64,000 nucleotides of DNA from Nocardioides oleivorans (lineage in GTDB: Bacteria > Actinomycetota > Actinomycetes > Propionibacteriales > Nocardioidaceae): contig NZ_SDWT01000003.1 of NCBI RefSeq assembly GCF_004137255.1, positions 1-64,000 of the forward strand. The letters run 5' to 3'. The translations under genes were made by a program, and so were the position numbers. This document shows positions 34,295 through 42,832 of the stretch, piece by piece. Below the pieces are notes generated by a model. That model was not told where the DNA came from. It ran no database searches and worked only from the letters and a program-made list of their open reading frames with translations. How positions within the stretch are numbered: the first letter of the stretch is position 1; each line of letters starts with the position of its first letter.

Positions 34295-35760
34295 GCACCA
34301 CGCAGGAGACGCCGGGGACGGCGGAGATGGAGGCGCGGCTGCGGGCCGCGCTGGGAGCCCGGGCCGAGCTCGTACGACCCGAGGACCTCGCGCCGATCGC
34401 GCCGGTGGTGCCGCTCCGGCCCCGCTGGCAGTCGCCGTGGGCGTTGCTCGCGACCGCCGCGGTCGTGCTGCTCGTCCTCGGTGCGGTCTTCCAGGGCGTC
34501 ACCGGTGGGCCGAGGTCCGACGAGATCGCTCCGCAACCCGACCCGCGGACGCTCGAGCAGACACCCGAGCTGCCGGCGGACGTCGGGCGCGACTGGACGC
34601 TCGACGACAGCACCGAGCCCGCCCGGGTCGACCTGGACGGCGACGGCACCCGCGAGCGCGTGGAGCTCCTGACCGAGCCGACCTCGGACGACGACGGCCG
34701 GATCCGCCTCCAGGCGACGCTGAGCAGCACGGGTGATCAGGCCTACGGAGTCGTGGAGCTCGGCACCACGGGCGTCGTGGGCATCCAGGGGGCGATCGAC
34801 GCCGACGGCGACGGCGACCAGGAGCTGGTGGTCTTCGCGAACACCCTGGAGGGTCCGGTCACCTCCTTCGCCCCGGCCGTCCTGGACCTGCGCGACGGGC
34901 TGCTGGTGCAAGTGGTGCCGGAGGGCGACGGCTCGCTGCTCGTCGGTGGGTACGTCGCGGTGCCGGGGTCGGAGACGCCGTACTACGACCTGGTGCACAC
35001 CCAGTCGTTCTACATCGAGGACGGCACCCTCGTGTCGACCCGCTCGGTCGACACGTACGCCCGGTCGCTGTCCACGATGCAGGCCCTCGTGCCCGAGACG
35101 GTCGTCTCGGACCGGTACGAGTGGTCGCTCGACGACGACGGCGTGCTCCGACCGGGCGAGCCCACCTGCGTGTACCGCGAGCCCGAGGGTCAGGCGATGC
35201 CGTGCACGTCCGACACCCGGGCGGACCTGCCGTACGTCACCTCCGAGTCGACCGACACGATCGGCGTGGGGGAGCAGGTGGCCCTCGAGGACGGCGGCCT
35301 GGGCTACAGCGCCCGGCTCGAGGACGGCGACCCGCCCACGCTCGTCGTGGACGGCCCCGGCGCGGACGGCGACGTCTTCGCCGTCGACGTGCCCGACCCG
35401 CGCATCCACACGACCAGCCCGACCGACCTGGGGTCGGACCAGGGCGCGTCGCTCCTCGTCACCTCGGCGTCCGACCCCGACGCGATGCAGGTGGTCGTGC
35501 AGGCTCCCGACCGAGCGGGGCTGATGGCGCTCGACCCGGTCGGGGACGTCACCCTCGGCACCGGCACCTCCGCCGACGGGCGCGCCTACCGGTCCTGGCT
35601 GACCGGGGGCGGGCTGCTGGTCACGGTCGTGGAGGCCGAGGACGGGGCGTGGGAGGCCTGGCGCTGGACGCGGGTCGGAGACCAGGAGATGGCCGCGCTG
35701 CCGTGGGGCGAGATCTGCTTCGACGACGTCCAGGACCCGGCGACGGGTCGGGCCTGCTGA
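34291..35760 (+). CDS. Membrane-anchored partner of the ECF sigma factor
   Basis: 489 residues. A short cytoplasmic N-terminus of about 45 residues, rich in Glu and Ala, is followed by one membrane helix (PWALLATAAVVLLVLGAVFQGV) and a large extracytoplasmic domain. That domain holds VCBS/FG-GAP-like acidic repeats (DLDGDGTRERVELL, DADGDGDQELVVFAN) that could bind calcium. Topology and gene overlap suggest an anti-sigma or sensor role, but there is no zinc motif. No known family is certain. Confidence 0.75.
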   Translation: MSTTQETPGTAEMEARLRAALGARAELVRPEDLAPIAPVVPLRPRWQSPWALLATAAVVLLVLGAVFQGVTGGPRSDEIAPQPDPRTLEQTPELPADVGRDWTLDDSTEPARVDLDGDGTRERVELLTEPTSDDDGRIRLQATLSSTGDQAYGVVELGTTGVVGIQGAIDADGDGDQELVVFANTLEGPVTSFAPAVLDLRDGLLVQVVPEGDGSLLVGGYVAVPGSETPYYDLVHTQSFYIEDGTLVSTRSVDTYARSLSTMQALVPETVVSDRYEWSLDDDGVLRPGEPTCVYREPEGQAMPCTSDTRADLPYVTSESTDTIGVGEQVALEDGGLGYSARLEDGDPPTLVVDGPGADGDVFAVDVPDPRIHTTSPTDLGSDQGASLLVTSASDPDAMQVVVQAPDRAGLMALDPVGDVTLGTGTSADGRAYRSWLTGGGLLVTVVEAEDGAWEAWRWTRVGDQEMAALPWGEICFDDVQDPATGRAC

Positions 35761-35761
35761 G

Positions 35762-36241
35762 TCAGAACGACTTGCGGAAGGCCAGCAGGTCGACTCCGGG
35801 CATCGGCGACCAGTCGCGATCGGGGTCGCGCTCGTAGCCGAGCCGCGCATAGACCCGGTGGGCGCTGGTCATCTCGGCCAGCGAGGACAGCGCCATCCCG
35901 ACGGCCCCGTGCTCGCGGGCACGCTCCTCGCACAGCCGCGCCAGCGCCGTACCGGCTCCGGCCCCCTGCGCTGCCGGGTCGACGGCGAGCATCCGGAACT
36001 CGCCCTCGTCGTCGCGCCCGATCTCGCGCCACGGCGAGCCGGGCACGCAGGACGTCACCAGGCCGAGGAGCCGGTCGCCCTCGACAGCCACCCACACCTC
36101 CGCCTCGGCGTCGCGGGTCGCCACGTCGCGGAGCCGGTCGCGGTAGTCGTCCTCGGCCCCGCCGAGGAAGGGCTCGTAGGCCGCGACGCACACCTCCCCG
36201 GCCGCGGCGTGCTCCTCCGGTCGGATGCGGCGCAGCTCCAC
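35762..36241 (-). CDS. GNAT family N-acetyltransferase
   Basis: 159 residues. FRMLAVDPAAQGAGAGTALARLCEERAREHG contains the acetyl-CoA pyrophosphate loop (Q/RxxGxG/A), and SAHRVYARLGYERDPDRDW is the C-terminal strand-helix signature. GTG 36241, 4 nt downstream of the TPP enzyme stop, so co-transcribed. Substrate unknown. Confidence 0.87.
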   Translation of the reverse strand: MELRRIRPEEHAAAGEVCVAAYEPFLGGAEDDYRDRLRDVATRDAEAEVWVAVEGDRLLGLVTSCVPGSPWREIGRDDEGEFRMLAVDPAAQGAGAGTALARLCEERAREHGAVGMALSSLAEMTSAHRVYARLGYERDPDRDWSPMPGVDLLAFRKSF

Positions 36242-36245
36242 CGGC

Positions 36246-37880
36246 TCAGATCCCGAAGGTGTTGCGTGGGTAGGCCTCGTTGACGTCGGTGATCACGTTG
36301 ACCAGGTAGGGCACGCCGGCGGCGTACGCGCGGTCGAGCGCCGGGCCGATCTGCTTCGGGTCGGTCACGGTCTCGCCGGCGCCGCCGAGCGCCTTGACCA
36401 CGTCGTCGTACGGCGTGCGCTGGGCGAGGTCGGCGACCACGTCGTAGCCGTAGAGCATCTGCATCGGGCCCTTCTCCAGGCCCCACGCGGAGTTGTTGCC
36501 CATCACCATCACGACCGGGAGGTCGTGGCGCACGAGGGTGTCGACGTCCATCAGCGAGAAGCCCGCGGCGCCGTCGCCGAGCAGCAGGGTGACCTGCGCG
36601 CTCGGGCGGGCGATGCGGGCGGCGATCGCCGCGCCGAGGCCGGCACCGAGGCAGCCGTAGGGGCCCGGGTCGAGCCAGCCGCCGGGGCGCTTCGGCTCGA
36701 CGTACTTCCCGGCGAAGGACACGAAGTCGCCGCCGTCGCCGATGACCACCGAGTCGTCGGCCAGCCGCGGCACGAGCTCGCCGTAGATGCGGGCGGGGTG
36801 GATCGGGTCGGCCTCGGCGGTGAGCAGGGCGGCGTCGCGCTCGACGGCCGCCCTGACCTGGTCGGCGAGCTCGTCGGACCATGCCCGCCAGTCGGGCTTG
36901 CTCCCGCGCTCGATCGCGGCCTGGAGGCCGTCGAGGACGGTCGTCAGGTCGCCACCGACGGACGCGGCGAGCTCGGCGTGGCCGGAGACCTGGCCGGGGG
37001 AGTCGGCGACGTGGACCACCCGGGCGTCCCCGAAGACGCCGTAGCCGAGGCGGAAGTCCAGCGGCGTGCCGACCACCACGACGAGGTCGGCGCCGGAGAG
37101 TGCGGCCTTGCGGGCCTTGGTGACGAGCGAGCGGTGGCCGCCCGGGATGACGCCGCGCCCCATGCCGTTGGTCAGCGTCGGGACGCCGAGGTCCTCGACG
37201 AACCGCAGGGCCGCCTCCTCGGCGTGGTCGGCCCAGACGTCGGTGCCGAGGATCAGCACCGGTCGCTGCGCCTCGGCGAGGAGGCGGGCGACGCCCTCGA
37301 TCGCGGCGGGGTCGGGCTCGACCCGGGTGCCCGTCCCGGACGCGGCCGCGCCGGTCGAGGAGTTGAAGAACTCGTCCATCGGCACGTCGACGAAGACCGG
37401 ACCGCGGTGGCTGGAGCGGGCGAGGGTGAACGCCTCGTCCATCCCGCCGGCGACGTCGGCGGCGGTCATCAGCGTCTTCGCCGACTTGGCGACCGGAGCG
37501 ATGATCGGCGGCTGGTCGAGCTCCTGGAGCGAGCCGGTGCCCCAGCGGCCCTGGGGTGCCCGACCGCCGACGACGACCATCGGCGATCCGGCGAACTGGG
37601 CCTGCGCGATCGCGCTGATGCCGTTCGTGACGCCGGGGCCCGCGGTGAGCACCGCGAGGCCCGGCACGCGGGTGAGCTTGCCGGTCGCCTCGGCGGCGAA
37701 CGCGGCGGTCTGCTCGTGGCGCACGTCGAGGAGCCGCATCTGCGGGTCGGCCTTGACCGCGCCGTCGTACATCGGGAACACGTGGGCGCCCGAGAGGGTG
37801 AACATGGTCTCCACGCCGTGGGCGCGGGCGACGCTGACGGCCAGCTCGCCGCTGTGGCCTGTGATCTCAGTCTCGCTCAT
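36246..37880 (-). CDS. Thiamine-pyrophosphate-dependent enzyme (acetolactate synthase-like)
   Basis: 544 residues. N-terminal PYR domain with catalytic Glu in RHEQTAAFAAEATG, central domain (GRGVIPGGHRSLV) and C-terminal PP domain with LLLGDGAAGFSLMDVDTLVRHDLPVVMVMGNNSAWG (GDG...NN cofactor motif). Family members include acetolactate synthase, oxalyl-CoA decarboxylase and benzoylformate decarboxylase; there is no adjacent ilvN, so a catabolic role is more likely. ATG 37880 is leaderless (minus-strand TAGCCT, 37892-37887). A 16-bp palindrome lies just upstream. Confidence 0.85.
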   Translation of the reverse strand: MSETEITGHSGELAVSVARAHGVETMFTLSGAHVFPMYDGAVKADPQMRLLDVRHEQTAAFAAEATGKLTRVPGLAVLTAGPGVTNGISAIAQAQFAGSPMVVVGGRAPQGRWGTGSLQELDQPPIIAPVAKSAKTLMTAADVAGGMDEAFTLARSSHRGPVFVDVPMDEFFNSSTGAAASGTGTRVEPDPAAIEGVARLLAEAQRPVLILGTDVWADHAEEAALRFVEDLGVPTLTNGMGRGVIPGGHRSLVTKARKAALSGADLVVVVGTPLDFRLGYGVFGDARVVHVADSPGQVSGHAELAASVGGDLTTVLDGLQAAIERGSKPDWRAWSDELADQVRAAVERDAALLTAEADPIHPARIYGELVPRLADDSVVIGDGGDFVSFAGKYVEPKRPGGWLDPGPYGCLGAGLGAAIAARIARPSAQVTLLLGDGAAGFSLMDVDTLVRHDLPVVMVMGNNSAWGLEKGPMQMLYGYDVVADLAQRTPYDDVVKALGGAGETVTDPKQIGPALDRAYAAGVPYLVNVITDVNEAYPRNTFGI

Positions 37881-37886
37881 GCCCGC

Positions 37887-37892
37887 AGGCTA
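37887..37892 (-). promoter_or_regulatory. -10 element TAGCCT, leaderless promoter of the TPP enzyme
   Basis: The hexamer ends 6 nt before ATG 37880 and overlaps the end of the upstream DUF2785 gene. Confidence 0.6.
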
Positions 37893-38753
37893 GCGCGTGC
37901 CTACTTGCAAGTAGGGAGCGTTGGTGGCGCGCAGCGCGTCGATCACGACCAGGAGCAGGTCGGGGCGCACGGTCGGCGGCTCGGGCGCGAGCGAGAGGTG
38001 CACGAACAGCGCCCGCAGGAGTCCCTGGGCGCCGGACGTGGGCGCGAAGGGGTCACCGGCGGCGCCGGGACCGTAGGCGTTCGCGGCCGCGCCGATGCGG
38101 TGCACCCACGGCTCGAGGACCTCGGTGCCGAGCGTGTTGCGGCGCAGGATCCGCATCGCCGCGGCGGCGATGCGGTCGGCCTCGCCGGAGACGAGGGGCT
38201 GGTCGGGCGGCTGCTGGACGGCGCGCTCGGCGAGGACGTCGAGGAGCACCGCGTGCTCGGCCCCGGCGAGGTGCGGTGAGCCGGCGAGGGCACCGATCGT
38301 GTCGGCGCCGTGGGCGATCGCGTGGGCCCAGCCCTTGTTGGGGACGAAGCCACGGGCGTCGACCTCGCTGAGGAACCACACCGCGATCCGGTCACCCCAG
38401 TCGAGGACCTTGGCGCCGGACAGCAGGTGGTGGAAGTTGTTGCGCTCGAGGCACTCGGCGAGGATGAGGGCGCTGAAGCTGCGCCGGAAGACCGTGTCGG
38501 TGCCGCTCTCGCCGAGCCCGACCGCCAGCCCCGCGACCATCCCGTCGCCCAGCCCGGCCAGCAGGTCGTCGTAGACGCCGCGCTCGATCCAGGTCGCCAG
38601 CGCCGGGTAGGCCGTGCCGTCGCGGACCTCCGGCCGGGTCGACCCGAGCATCGTGGTGAGCTCGGCGGTCAGGTCGTCCAGCGGCCTGTCCGACGGGACC
38701 TCGAACCCGGCTGCCTGCACCTGGTTCCAGTACCCGAGCGTCATGTCGGCCAT
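37890..38753 (-). CDS. DUF2785 family protein
   Basis: 287 residues, all-helical. The family pattern is present: YPALATWIERGVYDD, VFRRSFSALILAECLERNN, WFLSEVDARGFVPNKGWAHAIAHGADTIGALAGSPHL. DUF2785 is a helical-repeat domain of unknown function. ATG 38744 is an alternative start. Its final codons (YLQVGTR) are written over a perfect DNA palindrome. Confidence 0.82.
   Translation of the reverse strand: MADMTLGYWNQVQAAGFEVPSDRPLDDLTAELTTMLGSTRPEVRDGTAYPALATWIERGVYDDLLAGLGDGMVAGLAVGLGESGTDTVFRRSFSALILAECLERNNFHHLLSGAKVLDWGDRIAVWFLSEVDARGFVPNKGWAHAIAHGADTIGALAGSPHLAGAEHAVLLDVLAERAVQQPPDQPLVSGEADRIAAAAMRILRRNTLGTEVLEPWVHRIGAAANAYGPGAAGDPFAPTSGAQGLLRALFVHLSLAPEPPTVRPDLLLVVIDALRATNAPYLQVGTR
37900..37915. 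promoter_or_regulatory. Perfect 16-bp palindrome, probable operator
   Basis: CCTACTTGCAAGTAGG is fully self-complementary. It lies 20-35 bp upstream of the TPP enzyme start, between its -10 and -35 positions, where a bound repressor would block RNA polymerase. No regulator gene is adjacent. Confidence 0.6.
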
Positions 38754-38790
38754 CCTGCCAGCCGACCCCGACACCGACCCAGTCGAGCCC

Positions 38791-38796
38791 TAGGCT
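38791..38796 (+). promoter_or_regulatory. -10 element TAGGCT, leaderless pdtaS promoter
   Basis: TAGGCT ends 6 nt before GTG 38803. Confidence 0.6.
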
Positions 38797-38802
38797 GACC
38801 GG

Positions 38803-40272
38803 GTGCCCTCCCTCCACGAGCTCGTGAGAGCCCACACCGACCTCGTCGAGGACGACGTCTCGTGGCTCCAGCTGCTCATGGCCGACTGGCAGATCCTCGC
38901 CGACCTCTCCTTCGCCGACCTCGTGCTGTGGCTGCCCGACCGCGAGGGGAAGGGCTACTGGGCCGGCGGCCAGATGCGCCCGACGACCGGTCCCACGGCG
39001 CTCGTCGACGACGTGCTCGGCACGTTCATCCCGGCCGGGCGGCGCCGGATGCTCGACGAGGCGTTCGCCACCGGCCGGCTGGTGCGGGAGGGCGATCCCG
39101 AGTGGCGCGACGACGTGCCGGTGCGGGTGGAGGTGATCCCCGTGCGCCGCGCGGGCCGGGTGATCGCGATGATCGCGCGCAACACCAACCTGCTCGGCGT
39201 CCGCACTCCCAGCCGGCTCGAGCTCAGCTACCTCCAGACCGCCGCCGAGCTCACCCAGATGATCGCGGCCGGCTACTTCCCGCTCTCGGACCAGCGCAGC
39301 GACCACGCCGACTCACCCCGCGTGGGCGACGGCTTCGTGCGACTCGACGCGGCCGGGCGCGTCGTCTACGCGAGCCCCAACGGCCTGTCGGCCTACCGGC
39401 GCCTCGGCCTGCAGGGCGACCTCGCCGGCCTCGTGCTCACCGAGCTCACCCGTGACCTGGTGCCGGTCCGGAAGCGGCCGGACGAGGAGACCCTGAGCGC
39501 GGTGCTGGGCGGCCGTGACGGCCGGGCGACGGAGGTCGGCACCGACGAGGTGACCCTGATAGTGCGCAGCATCCCCCTCCGGCCGCAGGGCGACCGCAGC
39601 GGTGCGCTCCTCCTGGTCCGCGACGTCACCGAGCTCCGGCGCCGCGACCGCGAGCTCGTCACCAAGGACGTCACCATCCGCGAGATCCACCACCGGGTGA
39701 AGAACAACCTCCAGACCGTGGCGGCGCTGCTGCGCCTGCAGGCACGGCGTACGGACGCCGAGGACGCCAAGGCCGCGCTCGAGGAGGCCGTACGACGCGT
39801 CGGCTCGATCGCGATCGTGCACGAGACGCTCAGCCACGCCGTCGAGGAGACGGTCGACTTCGACGACATCGCCGACCGGCTCGGCGCGATGGTCGTCGAC
39901 GTCAGCGGCGTCGAGGTGCCGGTGCGCGTCGTCCGCGAGGGGTCCTTCGGCAAGCTGCCGTCCGAGGCGGCCACCCCGCTCGCGATGGTGCTCACCGAGG
40001 TGCTGCAGAACGCGATCGAGCACGGCTACGCGGGCGTGCCCGACGGCACGACCGGACGGGTCGTGGTGACCGCACGCCGGATCGTCGGGCGGCTCCACGT
40101 CGTCGTCGAGGACGACGGCCGCGGACTGCCCGACGACTTCGACCTCGACGGGTCGACCCAGCTGGGCCTGTCGATCGTGCGCACGCTCGTCGAGTCCGAG
40201 CTGGCGGGCGTGCTCGAGATCGGTCCCGGGACCCGGGGCGCCCGGGTGCAGGCGGACCTGCCGATCGACTAG
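38803..40272 (+). CDS. pdtaS: PdtaS-type sensor histidine kinase
   Basis: 489 residues, soluble. N-terminal GAF-like domain (SWLQLLMADWQILADLSFADLVLWLPD), PAS domain at about 175-280, then HisKA_2 with REIHHRVKNNLQTVAALLRLQARR (phospho-accepting His) and HATPase (LTEVLQNAIEHGYAG, DDGRGLPDDF, LGLSIVRTLV). In mycobacteria PdtaS phosphorylates PdtaR, an ANTAR antiterminator; that partner is not in the window. It converges on whiB1, as in M. tuberculosis. Confidence 0.92.
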   Translation: MPSLHELVRAHTDLVEDDVSWLQLLMADWQILADLSFADLVLWLPDREGKGYWAGGQMRPTTGPTALVDDVLGTFIPAGRRRMLDEAFATGRLVREGDPEWRDDVPVRVEVIPVRRAGRVIAMIARNTNLLGVRTPSRLELSYLQTAAELTQMIAAGYFPLSDQRSDHADSPRVGDGFVRLDAAGRVVYASPNGLSAYRRLGLQGDLAGLVLTELTRDLVPVRKRPDEETLSAVLGGRDGRATEVGTDEVTLIVRSIPLRPQGDRSGALLLVRDVTELRRRDRELVTKDVTIREIHHRVKNNLQTVAALLRLQARRTDAEDAKAALEEAVRRVGSIAIVHETLSHAVEETVDFDDIADRLGAMVVDVSGVEVPVRVVREGSFGKLPSEAATPLAMVLTEVLQNAIEHGYAGVPDGTTGRVVVTARRIVGRLHVVVEDDGRGLPDDFDLDGSTQLGLSIVRTLVESELAGVLEIGPGTRGARVQADLPID

Positions 40273-40520
40273 GCGGTGCGGATGCGGGCCCGGGCGTTGC
40301 GGCGCTTCAGTGCGCGACGCTCGTCCTCGCTGAGGCCGCCCCACACACCGTGGTCCTGCCCGGCCTCCAGAGCCCAGGCGAGACACTGCTCGCGCACGTC
40401 GCATCGTCGGCACACCTGCTTGGCCTCTTCGATCTGGAGGATCGCGGGTCCGGTGTTGCCGATTGGGAAGAACAGCTCAGGGTCCTCGTCGAGGCATGCC
40501 GAGCGACTGCGCCAATCCAT
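40269..40520 (-). CDS. whiB1: WhiB1-family iron-sulfur transcription factor
   Basis: 83 residues. Four Cys ligands for a [4Fe-4S] cluster: C9, then CRRC (CxxC) and C46 in VREQCLAWALEAG. The GVWGG turn and the basic tail DERRALKRRNARARIRTA for DNA binding follow. The opening MDWRSRSACLDEDPELFFPIGN matches WhiB1, which is essential and NO-sensitive in mycobacteria and binds the primary sigma factor. The stop overlaps the pdtaS stop (CTAG). Confidence 0.94.
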   Translation of the reverse strand: MDWRSRSACLDEDPELFFPIGNTGPAILQIEEAKQVCRRCDVREQCLAWALEAGQDHGVWGGLSEDERRALKRRNARARIRTA

Positions 40521-40621
40521 GGGGTGGGGGATCCCTCTTTCTCAGTTCACAGGCGGGTGCTGTTTCGGACAATCAGCTCAGCCCGGGCGCACAGAAGCGC
40601 AGCGACCAGACTGGCAAGACT

Positions 40622-40631
40622 TGAACGTTCA
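40622..40631. promoter_or_regulatory. Palindrome TGAACGTTCA upstream of whiB1
   Basis: A perfect 10-bp palindrome in the 157-bp gap between divergent whiB1 and the membrane protein gene, about 100 bp from whiB1. A possible regulator site; its protein is unknown. Confidence 0.35.
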
Positions 40632-40677
40632 CACAACCCCAAACAATGGTCGTGTCGGTCACAACTACTCTGGGACA

Positions 40678-41094
40678 GTGCCCGTTACGCCTTCGGTTGA
40701 TCCCCCAGCCGCACACCATACAACCCCGCCCCCACTCCTCCTGGCCGCCGCACTGACGGCGCTGGAGGCCCTGGTGCTCCTGGGCCTCGGCGTGCTGGAG
40801 CTCGCGCACCTGCGCTCGATCCGCCTGACGATGGGGGTGACCACGAGCATCTTCTTCCTCGGCGCCGCTGCCGCGCTGGCCTGGTGTGCCTGGGCGTTGT
40901 GGGGCGTACGCCGCTGGGCGCGAGGTCCGGTCGTGATGGTCCAGCTGATCCAGCTCGGGCTCGCGTGGAACCTCTGGGCCGGTCCGACCCGGCTCGCCTC
41001 GGCCGTGCTCGCGGTGGTGGCGATCGCGGTCGTCGTCGGTCTCGTCCACCCGGCCAGCACCCGCGCGCTCGAGGCGGCCGAGGAGGTGGGCTGA
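40678..41094 (+). CDS. Small membrane protein
   Basis: 138 residues, four predicted membrane helices (LLLAAALTALEALVLLGLGVLEL, MGVTTSIFFLGAAAALAWCAWALWG, VVMVQLIQLGLAWNLWAG, ASAVLAVVAIAVVVGLV). Such proteins are conserved in actinobacteria without a known role. GTG 40678 is leaderless: TACTCT (40666-40671) ends 6 nt before it. Confidence 0.75.
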   Translation: MPVTPSVDPPAAHHTTPPPLLLAAALTALEALVLLGLGVLELAHLRSIRLTMGVTTSIFFLGAAAALAWCAWALWGVRRWARGPVVMVQLIQLGLAWNLWAGPTRLASAVLAVVAIAVVVGLVHPASTRALEAAEEVG

Positions 41095-41418
41095 TGGCCG
41101 GCCTCGCGCACGTGCGCCCGGTCCGGCCCGGCGACGAGCGGGAGTGGCGTCGGCTGTTCGCGGGCTACCGGGAGTTCTACGAGCTCCCGGCCGACGACGA
41201 CGTGGTCGACCGGGTGTGGGGCTGGCTGCACGACGACGGGGTCGAGGTGCAGGGACTGGTCGCCGAGGTCGACGGCGTGCTCGTCGGACTGGCCCACCAC
41301 CGCGCACGGCCGGTCGGTGGTCCGCTGGATCACGGCCGAGGACAACCACGTCGCCCGCTCGATGTACGACTCGATGGCCGACGCGACCCGCTGGGTGACG
41401 TACGACCGACGGCCCTGA
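41094..41418 (+). pseudogene. GNAT acetyltransferase, broken by internal deletion and frameshift
   Basis: The first 70 codons encode a normal GNAT start (VRPVRPGDEREWRRLFAGYREFYEL... GVLVGLAHHRA). After about 41300 the match continues in another frame as the normal end (SVVRWITAEDNHVARSMYDSM...WVTYDRRP, stop at 41416-41418). The middle, with the acetyl-CoA-binding loop, is missing. The deletion removed roughly 40 codons, judged from the usual family length. The start overlaps the previous stop, so it was the second gene of that operon. Confidence 0.85.
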
Positions 41419-41425
41419 GGCGGGC

Positions 41426-42271
41426 TCAGTCCGCCTCGAGGGACGTGCGCAGCTGCGCGAGGGTGCGGGTCAGCAGCCGGGAGACGTGCATCTGGGAGAC
41501 GCCGATCTCCTCCGCGATCTGCGACTGGGTCATGTTCTTGAAGAAGCGCAGCAGCAGGATCCGCTTCTCGCGCTCGCCGAGGCCCTCGAGGAGCGGCTTG
41601 ATCGACTCACGGATCTCGACGTGCTCGATGTTGGCGTCCTCCACGCCGAGGCTCGCGATCATCGCGGGCGGGCCGTCGTCGTTGTCGTCGGAGGCGTCGA
41701 GGGAGAGCGTCGCGTAGGCGTGCGAGGACTCGATGCCCTCCATGATCTCCTCGACCGAGCAGCCGATGACCTCGGCCAGCTCGCGCGGGGTGGGGGAGCG
41801 GCCGAGCTTCTGGGTCAGCTCGCCCGTCGCCCCGCCGATCTGCATGCGGAGCTCCTGGAGCCGGCGCGGGACGCGGATGGCCCAGCCCTTGTCGCGGAAG
41901 TGGCGCTTGATCTCGCCGATCACGGTGGGGGTGGCGTAGGTGGAGAACTCGACGCCGCGATCGGTCTCGAAGCGGTCGACGGCCTTGATCAGCCCGATCG
42001 TGCCGACCTGGACGAGGTCCTCGAAGGGCTCGCCCCGGTTGCGGAACCGGCGCGCGCAGTGCTCGACCAGGGACAGGTGCAGGTGCACGAGGTCGTCGCG
42101 CGCCATCGAGCGCCGGGCGTCGCCGGCCTCCTCGTCGCGCAGCACCGAGAACAGCTCCGCGCTGCGGGCGCGCACGTGGTCGAGGTGGGTGGGCACGACG
42201 TCGTCGAGCCCCTCCTCCTCGGCAGCCCCCGCTGCCACGTGGTCCTGCGCTTCCCCCGTGTCGTTGCTCAT
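41426..42271 (-). CDS. SigB/SigF/SigG-family RNA polymerase sigma factor
   Basis: 281 residues. Sigma3-containing general-stress type: LVEHCARRFRNRGEPFEDLVQVGTIGLIKAVDRFETDRGVEFSTYATPTVIGEIKRHFRDKGWAIRVPRRLQEL (sigma2/3), then sigma4 LGEREKRILLLRFFKNMTQSQIAEEIGVSQMHVSRLLTRTLAQL. It begins 1 nt after the rsbW-like stop, so it forms the usual anti-sigma/sigma operon. It controls stress or stationary-phase genes in relatives. Confidence 0.93.
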   Translation of the reverse strand: MSNDTGEAQDHVAAGAAEEEGLDDVVPTHLDHVRARSAELFSVLRDEEAGDARRSMARDDLVHLHLSLVEHCARRFRNRGEPFEDLVQVGTIGLIKAVDRFETDRGVEFSTYATPTVIGEIKRHFRDKGWAIRVPRRLQELRMQIGGATGELTQKLGRSPTPRELAEVIGCSVEEIMEGIESSHAYATLSLDASDDNDDGPPAMIASLGVEDANIEHVEIRESIKPLLEGLGEREKRILLLRFFKNMTQSQIAEEIGVSQMHVSRLLTRTLAQLRTSLEAD

Positions 42272-42272
42272 G

Positions 42273-42686
42273 TCAGAGCTCTGCACCCGTCATTCCCGCC
42301 GCGACCGCCGAGGAGACCGTGAAGCGGACGCGGAAGCGTCCGTCCTCGGGTCCCGCCGACGCGTCCTGCGCCATCGTGTCGAGCACCTGCCAGGCGAAGC
42401 TCTCGGTGTCGAGCTCGGGGTCGTCCATCGCCTCGGTCTCGAGGGACACCGTCATCGTGCCCCGGCCGAACCAGAAGTGGGCGACCAGGTCGGTGCCGGG
42501 GTCGGCGGCCGGGATGACGAGCGCGGACGCCTCGCCGATCGCGATCCGGAGGTCCTCGATGTCGTCGATGGTGAAGTCCAGCCGCGCGGCCAGGCCCGCA
42601 GCCGTCGTGCGGACGATGGTGGCGTAGGCGCCCTCTGCCGGAAGTCGGAGCTCGACGTCGGCGCGGCCCCTGTGGTCTTCTGCCAT
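42273..42686 (-). CDS. RsbW-like anti-sigma factor / serine kinase
   Basis: 137 residues from ATG 42686, which has GGAGG about 15 nt upstream and GAGG at 4 nt. HATPase_c fold of the RsbW/SpoIIAB type: YATIVRTTAAGLAARLDFTIDDIEDLRIAIGEASALVI contains the N-box (IGEA). It binds and inhibits the sigma factor encoded downstream until an anti-anti-sigma factor displaces it; none is adjacent. A -10 TAGGGT (minus, 42735-42730) gives a leader of about 38 nt. Confidence 0.88.
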   Translation of the reverse strand: MAEDHRGRADVELRLPAEGAYATIVRTTAAGLAARLDFTIDDIEDLRIAIGEASALVIPAADPGTDLVAHFWFGRGTMTVSLETEAMDDPELDTESFAWQVLDTMAQDASAGPEDGRFRVRFTVSSAVAAGMTGAEL

Positions 42687-42729
42687 CTGCCTCAACGTCT
42701 CCGTCCTCCGAGCCTGGTCAATGGCCCAC

Positions 42730-42735
42730 ACCCTA
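42730..42735 (-). promoter_or_regulatory. -10 element TAGGGT of the rsbW-sigma operon
   Basis: Minus-strand TAGGGT 44 bp before ATG 42686, next to a terminator at 42747. Confidence 0.5.
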
Positions 42736-42746
42736 GGTCATACGAC

Positions 42747-42786
42747 ACCGGGCCCGGGCGCCACAGGCGTGGCGGCCGGGCCCGGT
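42747..42786. terminator. Very strong terminator, originally that of sodN
   Basis: ACCGGGCCCGGGCGCCAC / AGGC / GTGGCGGCCGGGCCCGGT: an 18-bp stem with one mismatch and a 4-nt loop. It lies 32 bp outside the left attachment site. Before integration it would have stood just after the sodN stop codon, keeping sodN transcription out of the rsbW operon. The prophage now separates the two by 16 kb. Confidence 0.85.
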
Positions 42787-42817
42787 GACGGGACGAGGAG
42801 GGGCTGAGCCTGCTCAG

Positions 42818-42832
42818 GCCTTCTTCGTCTCC
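42818..42832. other. attL core
   Basis: GCCTTCTTCGTCTCC, identical to 59139-59153. On the minus strand it encodes the end of a relic SodN tail (ETKKA followed by TGA at 42814-42816), the original host stop. Confidence 0.92.
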
